Part shown: positions 33,014 to 43,770 of the stretch, in pieces
Position numbering within the stretch: position 1 is the first letter of the stretch
Layout of the letters: each line of letters opens with the position of its first letter
Notes under the pieces: generated by a model
The model's database searches: none
What the model was told of the DNA's origin: nothing
What the model saw: only the letters and a program-made list of their open reading frames with translations
Program-made: the position numbers and the translations under genes
Origin: Copromyces sp. CBS 386.78
Lineage: Eukaryota; Ascomycota; Sordariomycetes; Sordariales; Sordariaceae
Direction of reading: 5' to 3'
Assembly (NCBI GenBank): GCA_030685235.1
Contig: MU839194.1
Location: 82,488-146,487, forward strand
DNA length: 64,000 nt

Positions 33014-35527
33014 TCAAGCCAAGACAACTGCCCTGCTCTCACAACCATAGAAGAAACCTTTCCTCTGTTCATACCCAATGCACACTCCCACTCTCCTCCA
33101 CGTCTCTTCAGGTCCAGGATTTCTTTGAAGCAACAACATTGCCAGCTCTCCAAGCTCAAGGCACATCAACTCCGTTTCATCCCCATCTGCCAAAGCGACA
33201 CTGTCACCCTTCTTGTCCCCAAAGTAGCCGCCAGCGGGAAGAAGATAATCCAACTGCCCCACCACCTCGCCGCCATGAGCGTCTTTTGAGACTATGCGAC
33301 CATCAACGTAGTTCCTTGAATGGAGGTCTTGGCCGGGATACTTCTCAAAATTGAAGCCAACACGATCACCGCGCTGCCATTCGATTTCTTCCCATGGTAC
33401 ATCGCGCGAGTGTTCGGAAATGAAGCGGCGGAAGCGGCCTTGGATTTCAATCTGCTTGACTGTGCGGCCTTGTTGCTCGGCTAGTTTGCTGCGAAGGCGA
33501 GGGTTGGTGCCGACTTGCTGGTTAGGAGTGGCGGTGGGGGTTATGGGGTTGTAGTCAGAGCTGAACTGACGGACGCCCACAAATTGGAAGTGGGGGGACT
33601 GCTTGAAAGCATGTCTCATCTTTGTATTCACGCACAACGGTAATGAAGCCCACGACCATGACGGTGCAACGTCTTGATGACTCCCCCTTGGATCAACAGA
33701 GCTTGCAACCGACCACGACAAGTGCCTTGCCAGATCCTCTCTCCACAACCCTGCCAAGTATTCCTCGCTCACGCGGGTTTTACCGCCTCCGTCCATCTTG
33801 GCTTCGAGAAACCGGACGGCAAGACCCGATATGGCGAGGAACCGATCGGCCGAGTGAGCGAGGTCACGCCGCGTGTAGGCTTCGACGATATCGAGCCATT
33901 CTTGGTCGATGCTCTGGAAGTCACCGATACGACAGACGTCAAGGAATCGTTGCGGCGGACTCCATGATTGGTCTTCTGAGGCACAGACAGGCGAAGGAAG
34001 GTCGAGGGGCGAAGACTCGACGGTTTGGTGCTCGGGGCAGGACCAGTACCAGCGCTGACCGGTCCAGTAGAGGATTCTGGGCGAGAGACGCTCCTCTTGG
34101 AGGGTCCAGGCACGTTGCGAGGCTGGAGGGTCGAGGCGGACCTCGTGGAGGGGCTTCTGGGTGTTGCAGAGGAAGTGGTTGCGCAGCTTGCAAGGCTTAG
34201 GTTCTTGTAGCCACGCGAGACGGTCGTGCAGCATGGGTTCGGTTGCTTTTGTGCTGGAAGACGCCAGTAGGGTGAATGCTGCGTTGCCGTAGACTTCGTG
34301 CATCAAGGAAGCCTCGGTATCCCAATCGGTGCCTTTGGGGATGCAAACACTGTCGATCCAGATGTATTTGTAGTGCAGTTCCTCGGTGATGGCAATTGCA
34401 TCTTGCATTGTTTTTGGTAGAAGCGATCGAGCAAAGGGATTCGTGCGTTCTGCCACGGGGACGCCGTTGATCGTTTTGGTAGCGGCGCCCTTGATCCTGG
34501 CCCATTCCTCTGCGGGCATTGCGGTGGGATCTCCCCAAGAGTAGCTGAGGACGACATAGTCAACCAAGTCAGAAGGACCTGGTATCACTTGGACTTTGCC
34601 ATCGGGGAGGATCTTTAGAAGCCACGACGGATTTCTGCTGTTCCAACGGTATCTCGACGAGCACTGGTGGTTCTCATGGCAGTTGGTGACGACTTGACGG
34701 AGCTCTTCAAAGTTGGGTCGAAGCATGGAGGCTGGCGAAGGTCCTTTGGTCTTTTTCCCGACAGCAAGGCACGGCTTCTGGCTTAGGACGACCGTTGCAG
34801 AGAACAAAAGGATTCCGGATGGTTTCTCAATGGTAATCAGGAGACTCTCGCCTCCATGCCGTATATCTAGAGCTACTTGGACTGGCCACTGCTTATCCAT
34901 GTCTCGTAGACGCTCGGCATCCCGGCCTGTGATCTGGTCTAGCAGGAGAGCACGGCGGACAACTTGGCAGGCGTCGCAGTTGGACATCCTCGCACACATG
35001 TCGAGCTCGATGTAGCTGTTGTGGATGATGCGTTTTGGAGAGGTGCCCTTGTGGTTTGGATCCTTCCTCCTCTCCGCCTCTGCCCACCGAAGGAGGTAGG
35101 TAATCTGGTCACATCCACGGCATTGTAGCTGGCCGTGTTCATTGGTCTTGACGCGAAGGAGGTCTTGTGCTTGTGGCGATGGCACGCGATGGTAGACATG
35201 GTGTTGATAATGCTCTTCTTGAATGGTGTTGCAGTGGCGGGACCGGCAAGAGTCTAATAGCTGGCTCTTCCGACTGTAGAGGCGACGGCCGAGGCGATGT
35301 ACCCAGTAGGAGGCCGTTGTTGGTGTTTCCATCATGGTAGGGGTCATGACTGGCAGATGATCCGGTGTAGATGGGGACATGAAGGTGGAACGGGGGCCTG
35401 AGGCAGGAGGGCGAGCCCATCCATTTGTACTAAATCCCCAGTCAAGTCCAAGATCGGACGAGGTCATGGTGTAGCAGGGACCAACAATGGCCGGAGCCGT
35501 ATGTGATGAACCGGCGGCGGCGCACAT
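33014..35527 (-). CDS. HET-domain (heterokaryon incompatibility) protein
   Basis: Single exon, 837 residues from the ATG at 35,527. The HET domain spans roughly residues 320-490: VVLSYSWGDPTAMPAEEWAR, then KTMQDAIAITEELHYKYIWI, DSVCIPKGTDWDTEASLMHE and VYGNAAFTLLASSSTKATEP, followed downstream by the SQRAWTLQEERLSPRILYWT block that closes the domain. HET domains trigger cell death when genetically different hyphae fuse. An N-terminal Cys-rich region (about residues 130-190: CRGCDQITYLLRW, MSNCDACQVVRRAL) resembles the zinc-binding-like leader of many HET proteins. No NACHT or repeat region follows. The frame is intact, so it may be functional; allele partners are unknown. Confidence 0.9.
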   Translation of the reverse strand: MCAAAGSSHTAPAIVGPCYTMTSSDLGLDWGFSTNGWARPPASGPRSTFMSPSTPDHLPVMTPTMMETPTTASYWVHRLGRRLYSRKSQLLDSCRSRHCNTIQEEHYQHHVYHRVPSPQAQDLLRVKTNEHGQLQCRGCDQITYLLRWAEAERRKDPNHKGTSPKRIIHNSYIELDMCARMSNCDACQVVRRALLLDQITGRDAERLRDMDKQWPVQVALDIRHGGESLLITIEKPSGILLFSATVVLSQKPCLAVGKKTKGPSPASMLRPNFEELRQVVTNCHENHQCSSRYRWNSRNPSWLLKILPDGKVQVIPGPSDLVDYVVLSYSWGDPTAMPAEEWARIKGAATKTINGVPVAERTNPFARSLLPKTMQDAIAITEELHYKYIWIDSVCIPKGTDWDTEASLMHEVYGNAAFTLLASSSTKATEPMLHDRLAWLQEPKPCKLRNHFLCNTQKPLHEVRLDPPASQRAWTLQEERLSPRILYWTGQRWYWSCPEHQTVESSPLDLPSPVCASEDQSWSPPQRFLDVCRIGDFQSIDQEWLDIVEAYTRRDLAHSADRFLAISGLAVRFLEAKMDGGGKTRVSEEYLAGLWREDLARHLSWSVASSVDPRGSHQDVAPSWSWASLPLCVNTKMRHAFKQSPHFQFVGVRQFSSDYNPITPTATPNQQVGTNPRLRSKLAEQQGRTVKQIEIQGRFRRFISEHSRDVPWEEIEWQRGDRVGFNFEKYPGQDLHSRNYVDGRIVSKDAHGGEVVGQLDYLLPAGGYFGDKKGDSVALADGDETELMCLELGELAMLLLQRNPGPEETWRRVGVCIGYEQRKGFFYGCESRAVVLA

Positions 35528-38500
35528 TCTCTCCTAGAGGTATCCTCCCATCTCCTCGGTATGGCAATGGTTCGACTCGGCTCGACTGTGGTATGGCTTG
35601 GCACGGCGGTGACGTCGTGAAACTACGAGCCAGTCACACTTACGTGTGTATGTGCCTGTCCTTGTGATGCTCCCGCCCATTGTAGGTGTAGGCGCCCTCA
35701 GCCCTAACCGCCTGCTGTGCCAGTGTGTCCAGTGTGCACCAGTATCGCGAAGATTCGGGGTTGTCGAGGGAGAGCTTGGACTGGACAGCGGATTCTGGTC
35801 TGGGAAATGACTGGGTCCACCCGAGCGTGGCTCATTGTTGCGCGTTGGGTCAATTGTCAAGGGTCGGCGCAAGAAGCGGTTGGGGTTCTTCTGGTTTCGA
35901 TAAAGAAGTCATTACCTATGCTATTCAGGTTGGGATCGAGTTTCCGTGCCGCGCCGCGCCGCGAGGTCGGGGGGCGGAGCAACAAAGAACGGGTCAGAAA
36001 GGGAATAGCACATACCGGTGCGGCGGGGCATTCCGGATCTTGGAGTCAATGCCTTCGGTGTCGCTGTCATTCTTTTTGCTCGGTGACTCTTCGCTGGATG
36101 CGTGGAAGTGGGGGGCTGTTGATGATGGTGATATATCTTCGATTGGCGAGAAATGTCCATGTTGTAGTAGGCATCATCATTATTGGATGCGGACGCGAAT
36201 TGGCTTTCTTGGATTGGATTGACCTGGACTGGGTGACGGAAAGAACAATGGCGGGGATGACGGGTCGGGTGGCCTAACGACTTTCTAGGCAGGGGTCACC
36301 ACCACCTGGTAATCTGCGCTGGGGCATGTTAGGTAGGTGCCGATGTGGTGTCACCGACGAGGAAGTGGGGTTATCATCCGAACTAACACTTGCTAGCACT
36401 AACACTAACACCAACACTAACAGACCTGACTGCTGCGCAACACCAACGGCGTATATTACCTTATGGTTGTCCGACACTCTTCGATCGGGAGGAAACTAAA
36501 CTTTTAACAAAAAAATGCCCAAGTACCATTAACCGCCAGGATACGAACCCTGCATAGTCATGGTGAAGGGATGATAACCTTTAGTCTTTTTGCGTGGTTC
36601 GGTAAACCGTTAACGATCTCCTGATGCTGGGGATAATGCGGTTGTGTGGTTCAGAGTGCAACTGCGGCATGGCGTTAGCGGTTAACCGCTGTTAGTGCCG
36701 GGCCCAATTATGGCATGAGGTGGTACCTTAGTTTTGGGTGGATTTCACGCCACCGCCCGTACCGGTTTTTGGACCCCTTACCAGGTTAATCCTGGCCGCA
36801 CGCGTCCTTTACGGCACGCCGAATGATTCAGACCACATCCCGGACACTTCCTAACTCGGAGTGTGTGGTGCCGCGGTGCGGTGTAAGCTGGGTGGTGAGG
36901 TAAGGCGGACGGGTGTCAGCTCCGTTATATGCTCCAGCATGGAGGCGGAGGTGAGCCCGGATGGTACTGCTCCCGTCAACGGGCACGGTCGAATGGAAAC
37001 ATGCCGGACCGAAAATGAGGGTATGAGCCTCCTTCAACTTCAAAAAGCCGTTATTGTGAGTTTACGAGTTGGGGGCCGTGACATGAAAGTCGCTCGACGG
37101 ATTTGGAGCGGGCTGTTCAAGGCGCTCCAGGCTTTCATGTTCTGCCTGTCTTCTGCTCTTGTTTGTTTACTAGGAGACGAAAGCCCAAAGCCATTGCCAA
37201 ATTGTGGAAATTCCAAGTGTGATGTGGAGAGGGAAAGCCTGGGCTTGGAGACGCCTGAAACAAACTTGAATCCCACACGAATAGCCTCAGTCTGTTGTCC
37301 TGGCATGTATCGTGAACCAGATTGTTGATAATCCCAGATATACCTACGGACCTGGCTCCGGGGCGTTGGCTGTCAGAGGGCAACAGGGGTGCCGGCCGGC
37401 CCGAGTGACCGCAGCGTCCTCTGCAGCACTCGATCACATCGGAAGACATTGATCAAGACACGGTGCGACATCACACCCCAGAGAGGCGGTTATTACCACG
37501 TGCGCGTGGGCGTATGTGCAACGCTCGGATTTTAGGCTTCAGTGTCCGAGTGATTGTTGCTGCGGACGAGCCTGCGTTGAGTTTGGTATCGTATTTCGCT
37601 GGTGATGACGACGTGGCTTTCAGCATGTTTTTGCCTAGTCGTGGGTGACAAGTCAGATAAGAACAGTAGTGGTACGCATTCGAGTTGAACTCTGCACATC
37701 ACAAAGGTCCAGGCAGCAAACAACAGAGTTGCTGTCACACTACAACAGAAGCCGTTGGTTGGTATGGTGTTCAAAGTGAAGCCATCAACGGTCGTCGTGA
37801 GGTTCTAGCGTTGAAGGGTTAGCGCCAGTTGAGCACAACATACAAGCGCGCCCCCTTTGTCAGCGTTGCCAACTGTTCACGATTGATGCTTGAGCTGCTT
37901 CAGCCCCCATCGATCAACTCCTTTTCCCTTCACCACTCATGATATCGTGAGAACAAAGAAATGAAAAACAGAGACATGACCTAAGCCGACCCCACGTTAA
38001 GCCTCCCGGCCGGAAATAGTCACCGTCCGGCCGGTTGGTATTTCCTCCAGTTGCCAATGAGACTGTTTGGCCAAACACGAAGACAACAACAAACCCCGAA
38101 CATCATTCATCAACGTACGCATTTATGATTCTTCATTTCTAATCATCTCAGAATCGGGCGCGCAGTTCGCAGAAGAGTGCCGAGAACCGACAGCATGATT
38201 CGCCATGGAAGTTCTCTTGGCATTGTGGCACAGGGCATCTACTACTACTGTAAAGGTAGGAGGTACCTAAGCGGGGCGGACATGGTGCAGCAGTTCGTAC
38301 CTGCCGCTGCATGTCTCAAGGCCACCCGACCATAGGCGAGCTCCCGGCCCCGTGTTTCGTTTCTCACTTCTCGGCATTAACCGTGAGTGTGACTCTTCCA
38401 TCCCTCTTTGTTGTCTTTCTAGAACATCAACACCCCTGCGTGCTCGTCCTACACCGAGACCCAACCCCCCGTCAACACGGTATACGCAGGTGCGGAATGA

Positions 38501-40179
38501 CATCTATTACCTCGGGGAACCAGGGCCTCCAGGCACCAGTCACTCCAGACAGCATGGGGACAGTTCGCACCAAGGCATCCAGCTGACTCAGTCGCGACTT
38601 TTAATCTTACTTTCGACATCAACCACAACCAAGTGTTCACCGGGTTCCATTTCTATCGAGGGCAATTGGGGTCCTGTCATCAGTCATCTCAACATAGTCC
38701 GTCAATCATCGACATGGCAGTCGAGGACGCAGTCAGTCAGTAGTGTCGCCGCTTCAAGAGTGGTAAGTGATTGGTTACACAGACGTCCAATTGAATGCTA
38801 ACCACCAATCATGTCCAGTATGTCTTATTCATCCATTCATAGATCTGAGATCGGAGGGCGACCCAAGCGGTTAAGTTGTGCAATGTGAACTTCGTGGCCC
38901 AGCCCTACGGCTCACACACAAACAGACTCAGCTTAGGTACTCAGAAGGTTCATTCCTGTGCGGCTGGTTCCCGCTCGGGCGGGAGCTAAAATCCATCATT
39001 CCGCGCTTAACCATCATTCTGGATCATCAAGTCAGTACACGAGCGCTGGGAACAGGCTAGCAACGAGCCTGGGTCCGGAATCCCACACAAAACCATCGGT
39101 TTCACTCTGCTCAACAGACGCCAAGGCATCGTGATCATCTCAACTGGAATCTTGAAACGCGGGGTGAGTTCATCGGACTGGGGCTCAGACCGAGTATGGG
39201 AAATTTATAACCGAGAAAACACCATATGAACAGGGACACGAGCGGTCGACTGTGGCTGACTCCGCTATCCGCGACATATCCAGTCCATATCCAGTCCATA
39301 TCCTGTCAAATGTTTGGCCCAGTCACGACTTCAACGTCGCTTTTGCGGCAACTCTGGACAACCAACAGAACACCACGAACCACCTTCCCTTCACCGGTAC
39401 CTGTTCCCGTCGCTTAACATCTCGTCACACGAAGTCGCAAAGAGCCATTGTGGCAGTGAACGATGATGACAAGCCCAGGAGGAGGCGGGTGTGGAGCTAC
39501 AACCACCCAAGCCTTTCTTCTTGGAGAACGCTAACAACCGGATCTCATCAACCCTCTCTTACTTCACCCATTTTCAGCCTAACATACCCCTCATATCCTT
39601 GCGAATGCCATCACCATCACCCATGTTAGTCCAAGTTGGCCTTCTTCTTTCCCTTTCTTCGTCATAGCCCGCGTCCGGTTTGGGAAGCTCCCAGGGAACA
39701 GCGCGCTCTTAGGAACAAACCAGGACAGACAGACGTCTCTTTGGGGCCCCTGAGCCCCTGAGCACAGTCCGGCGCCGCCGCAGGACATCAAGGAGCATCA
39801 TCGAGGGCAACAACCCGGTCACATTCTACCAACCGGACGTTGGTTGGTGTTATTCCTGGGCTGGCCGAGTCCACGTTTTCTGTCCAGTGGCAGGCAGGCC
39901 ATGACAAGTGCCTTATATACATGGCATCCCTTTCTCAAGTCAACACCAGATCATTCCACTTGTATACTTGCGCTCTGTTTTCCCTACCATCCCAGTTGTC
40001 TTATACTATATAACTATAACGTTGTCGTGCGTATCAGATCTTCGCCTGGGGTTAGCATCAGTTTCATCTTCCACCGCTTACCAATCTTCTTTCCCTTCCC
40101 AACCATCACCATCCTCGTCGTCGTCATTACTTACCGGTCACACCTACCTTAATCACGCGCATCCCATTAACTCATCGCC
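35528..40179. other. Largest gene-free gap in the euchromatic part
   Basis: About 4.6 kb with only short frames (up to 186 codons at 35,717-36,277, none with a domain or splice logic). It contains a hexamer microsatellite, (ACTAAC/ACCAAC)4, at 36,398-36,421. A T-arm-like piece near 36,540 does not extend into a tRNA. The region may hold long 5' leaders, non-coding RNA or decayed DNA; nothing can be asserted. Confidence 0.4.
36398..36421. repeat. Hexanucleotide microsatellite (ACTAAC)4
   Basis: Four units ACTAAC, ACTAAC, ACCAAC, ACTAAC in a row, with related ACTAAC words just upstream (about 36,380). Confidence 0.85.
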
Positions 40180-41613
40180 ATGTACAGAACCAATCACCCT
40201 TGGTGGAAGCTCACCCACACTCTCTGTATCCTCGGCCACCTCGGGCTGATAATAGCTGGCGTCGTGGCCTTCATACACAACCTGCAGAGCGAGGCCGACA
40301 ACCTAGACACCACATCACAGCAACCAACGACAATAGTCATGAATATGTCGGATGACCAAACCGTTATTAACTCTGATACCAAGTCCTGCAACATTGTACT
40401 GCTACAAGGGCTGGGCAGTGGTGCTGATGAAAAGGGTGGAAGCGGGCATAGCAATTTTGGGATCATTGTCAACGAGCTGTTGCCGGTTGCTTCTGTTATC
40501 GTGGTAAGTCAGTTCTCGTTTCGTGATGGTGCAGCAGCAGAATCGTCAGCACGGTCCTTTTGACTTGCCCACCATCACGACTGCCGTCCCATATCAGCAT
40601 TGCACCATTCTCTCATCCCTTTCCAGTTTTGACTGCATCCGTTGGTTACAGCGCAGCACACGATAACAACCCTCACCTCCTCCTCCACAACCCCATGATT
40701 TTACACAACATTGCGCCAACGATATGCTAACAATACCACCAGGGAACAATAGGCCTAATTCTCAACATCGGAATTTTTGCTGCTCTCCTCGCCGTGGAAA
40801 CCACCTCTGCAAAGGTCAACCTCACAGAAGGCGAGCAGCACTGGCGCAAGAAGATTGTGACAGTCTCCTGCTGCGTGTTTAACTTGCTCCTTGCTGGTGC
40901 GGGGATAGGGCTGGCGGGAGCCATGGGCATTAGGTTGTCTAATGCTGGTGATAGACAGCTGGGGATGAGTAATAGCGAAAGGAGTCTGATTGCTCCTTTG
41001 GTCTTGGGTGCTATACAGGCGTAAGTGGTTTCCTCTTCGTTCCTCCCTTCTTCCCTAGAAATCCATGACGGGTTGGATGAGATGCATGGAAGCCATCCAT
41101 CGTCAACTCATTTTTCCATGAGAGCGAGTGCTTCTGGAGACTTTCTGATGCACCTACGGTTGACGAGTGGCTGAGTGGCTGGTCACCATACCTCATTGCA
41201 GAGGCAGGGAGAGCATCACGTCAGAAGTGACTGGCGGTTGGTTGGCTGAGTGCGGGTGTGCGGACGGAAGGCTGGCTCATCAGTCATCACCGAACACGCG
41301 GTCTAAGCCACCTTTATATCCGCTCGTGCGCCATCTTAGGTCTTGGCCTCCCTCGGCTCTTGCTTACCTCGTTGTCGATGCTGCGGTGCCAACCTTCACG
41401 GCTCTGGTGCATTTTTCACTGTCCTGTCCGATTTCTCCTTTCTTCTGTTTGCCCAATCCTCTCGTCCCACAACATTTTTCTTGCAAAATGGGCACACACA
41501 CAACGAAGGAAATGAGTGCTAACATACCTATCTCTCACAGAACATTATGCGTAATAACCGCGCTGTTCGACTTTATCAAGAATCATCGGGAAGGAAAAGA
41601 CCTAATTGACTAG
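40180..41613 (+). CDS. Putative four-helix membrane protein
   Basis: Exon 1 (40,180-40,503) and exon 2 (40,743-41,020) are joined at phase 0 (donor gtaagt, acceptor ccaccag). Hydrophobic helices: LTHTLCILGHLGLIIAGVVA (TM1), IIVNELLPVASVIV-GTIGLILNIG (TM2), IVTVSCCVFNLLLAGAGIGL (TM3) and SLIAPLVLGAIQA (start of TM4). The pattern of two short loops resembles small four-TM fungal membrane proteins; family not recognised. A donor (CAGGC/gtaagt) ends exon 2. A frame-compatible exon 3 can start at 41,202 (acceptor ttgcag) and run to 41,613, giving 337 residues, but its composition is Ser/Pro/Leu-rich and unconvincing, so the C-terminus is uncertain. The ATG has a good context (ATCGCCATGT). Confidence 0.5.
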
Positions 41614-43770
41614 GTAAATAGGTTAGATGGAATGGGTTTGAGTTCAGAATGGGGGAGGCGAGCAGCACAAGGTGCAGCATGCGAAGATAAGGGGTGCATA
41701 AGCAGGTGTCGAGTGCAGACTGGGTGCAAAAGGCGCTGTTCTTGGTCGCATATGCGGTTGTTTTGACGATTTTACGGTGTTCAGGTATGGAGTTGGGCGG
41801 CATACTTATTGATTTGGTTCTTGGGAGGCCTCACTTGAAGGTTGAGTTGTAGCTAGGAGTATCGGAGCTTTGAAGAGCAAGAGGCCGATGTGGAGGCCAT
41901 GATTATCGAAGGTCGGGAACGGAGCTTGGCCATTGAAACTGGGCGAGAACCCGTCAGGGTAACATAACTGACACTACTGCAAAGTTCTTCTCCATGTCTC
42001 TCTACTATCGGTCATCTTTGGTTACATCGTCACATGGTGATTCCCCTGCTTTCTGCTTGTTGCCGGGTCTCTATTCTACCTTTCGCCCTGGTTCGTCCTA
42101 GGTATTGCATTTTTCTAGAGTAGGAACCGTGCATACCTCTATGCCTTATGGGTCGTGGGATAACTGCAGGTCGCTGTGGGGTATAATCATCAATAGAAGC
42201 GACAGGCGACAAAAGACACAATGTTGAACAATTCCCTCGGCATGTGCAGTTGTGCGCCTATTTTGCTGCACCTGTGTCGGATTCACCCACTTCCCGCGTC
42301 TTCTCTGTAAGATGGTTACTCAGCCTTCTGTTCTCGTGATGCTGTCATGAGTTGGGTGTTGGTGATAATGATCGGCGACTCGGTGTAATGCAGCTTGACA
42401 GTACCTACATGTATGCGGACGTGAACCTTGGATGCCTCGGATACCACTGTCCGCCAACAACAGGTCAATAGTCGAACGGAATGTGATATGTCCGCTGTGG
42501 AGAAAGATCCGAGTTGGGGTTCCGCATGTTCGTAAATCGTATCATGTTTCGAGTTGGCGGCCTCGCTGTCCGACACGTAGAGGAACTCGGAGTATTGAGA
42601 AAGGGAACCAACATAGACGCCAGATCTCCGTCAGCGTCAACAATGACGATTGTGAACCTATGCTCAGAGTCACAGTAGGTACCTAAGCAAACCTCTACGG
42701 TAGCCTCCAGTCCCATCAGTTCTCCTGTCTCCATTGTCAAATATTGAGACGTAACTGTGAACCGTGTGTCCGCGTCTGGTGTTGGATTTGACGTCGTCGT
42801 CGCAATGTCGGTGGTTGAAACGACAGCAGCTGTCTCCAGCCGACAGCCCGGTGGCCGTGGTGGCGTTTTAGGGGCACCACGCCAGCCAGGAGTTGATATC
42901 GTGGCCCCCGGAGTCAGCCCTCTCGGCGTTGGCGTTCTGCATCACAGAAGGGGAGGACACTAGCTGGTCTCGGCATATGCAAGGTTCTTTTCGAAAGGGT
43001 TATTTGGGATGCTGTGCCACGCGAGCGGGTTCTCTTTTGTGTCGTGATGGTGCCCTTGCCTCGTACAAAAAGCTGATCACCCCTTGTGTCGGCAGGTGAA
43101 ATTCGCTGCTTTGCCGGGTTTCAGTAGAGTGAGATGACCGTGGTGTTTGGACAATACGCCGAGGTTGCATTGTGTGATCGGCCCCAAGAGCGTTGGAGAT
43201 CCTCGTCGGCGGTTCATCAATTCAGCTGCCCCCGTTAAATTGAAGCATGCAGAGGGACAGATGGATGGGTTGAGGCAATTAACAAACGGCAGGAGGTCTC
43301 CTCTTCTTCATGTCGTGTTCGATGCCGGCAGCCTCAAACGGATCCCCTCTTGGTGGTCATCAAGGTACCCTCAAGGAGGTGGCATTGCTAGTGGTGACAT
43401 TCAAGGGCAGGGCAATGGGCACCTTCTGTGGTTTGGAGGATTGTAGCGCATTTCGTGGGGTTACATGGGCGGCCGCGTTTGGGCAACAGTCCGCGACCAA
43501 TAGCGATATCAATTAGGGGCGACCGTCCACTGGCGTCATGCGCGGTTCGCGGCTTTCTGCACTGACGCAGCGGCACTAAAAAGTGAGGTTCTTGCATCTC
43601 TTGGGGCGCTCCGCATCCATTTTCCATTCCACCTAGTGTCGTTCCCGACCCCCATCCCCAGATTCTCACACTTGTTCCATCATTTGCTGCTTCCTGTCGT
43701 TGAGTCCCCTTGCTCGCTCTTTTGTTCTTACAAACCGTCGCTCGGATTTCAAGGATAGACGGTGGTGACC
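41614..43770. other. Intergenic
   Basis: No gene supported. Small competing frames at 42,432-42,740, 43,147-43,446 and 43,388-43,993 show no domain. The last few hundred bases are the promoter side of the Clr5 gene. Confidence 0.4.

Noticed and set aside
35717..36277. 186-codon plus-strand open frame upstream of the HET gene
   Set aside because: Overlaps a second frame of similar length, looks like GC-driven open sequence, no domain.
36525..36615. Possible tRNA on the minus strand
   Set aside because: A GGTTCGTATCC T-loop-like word is present, but the T stem has a mismatch, no D arm or anticodon arm can be folded, and the acceptor pairing is weak.
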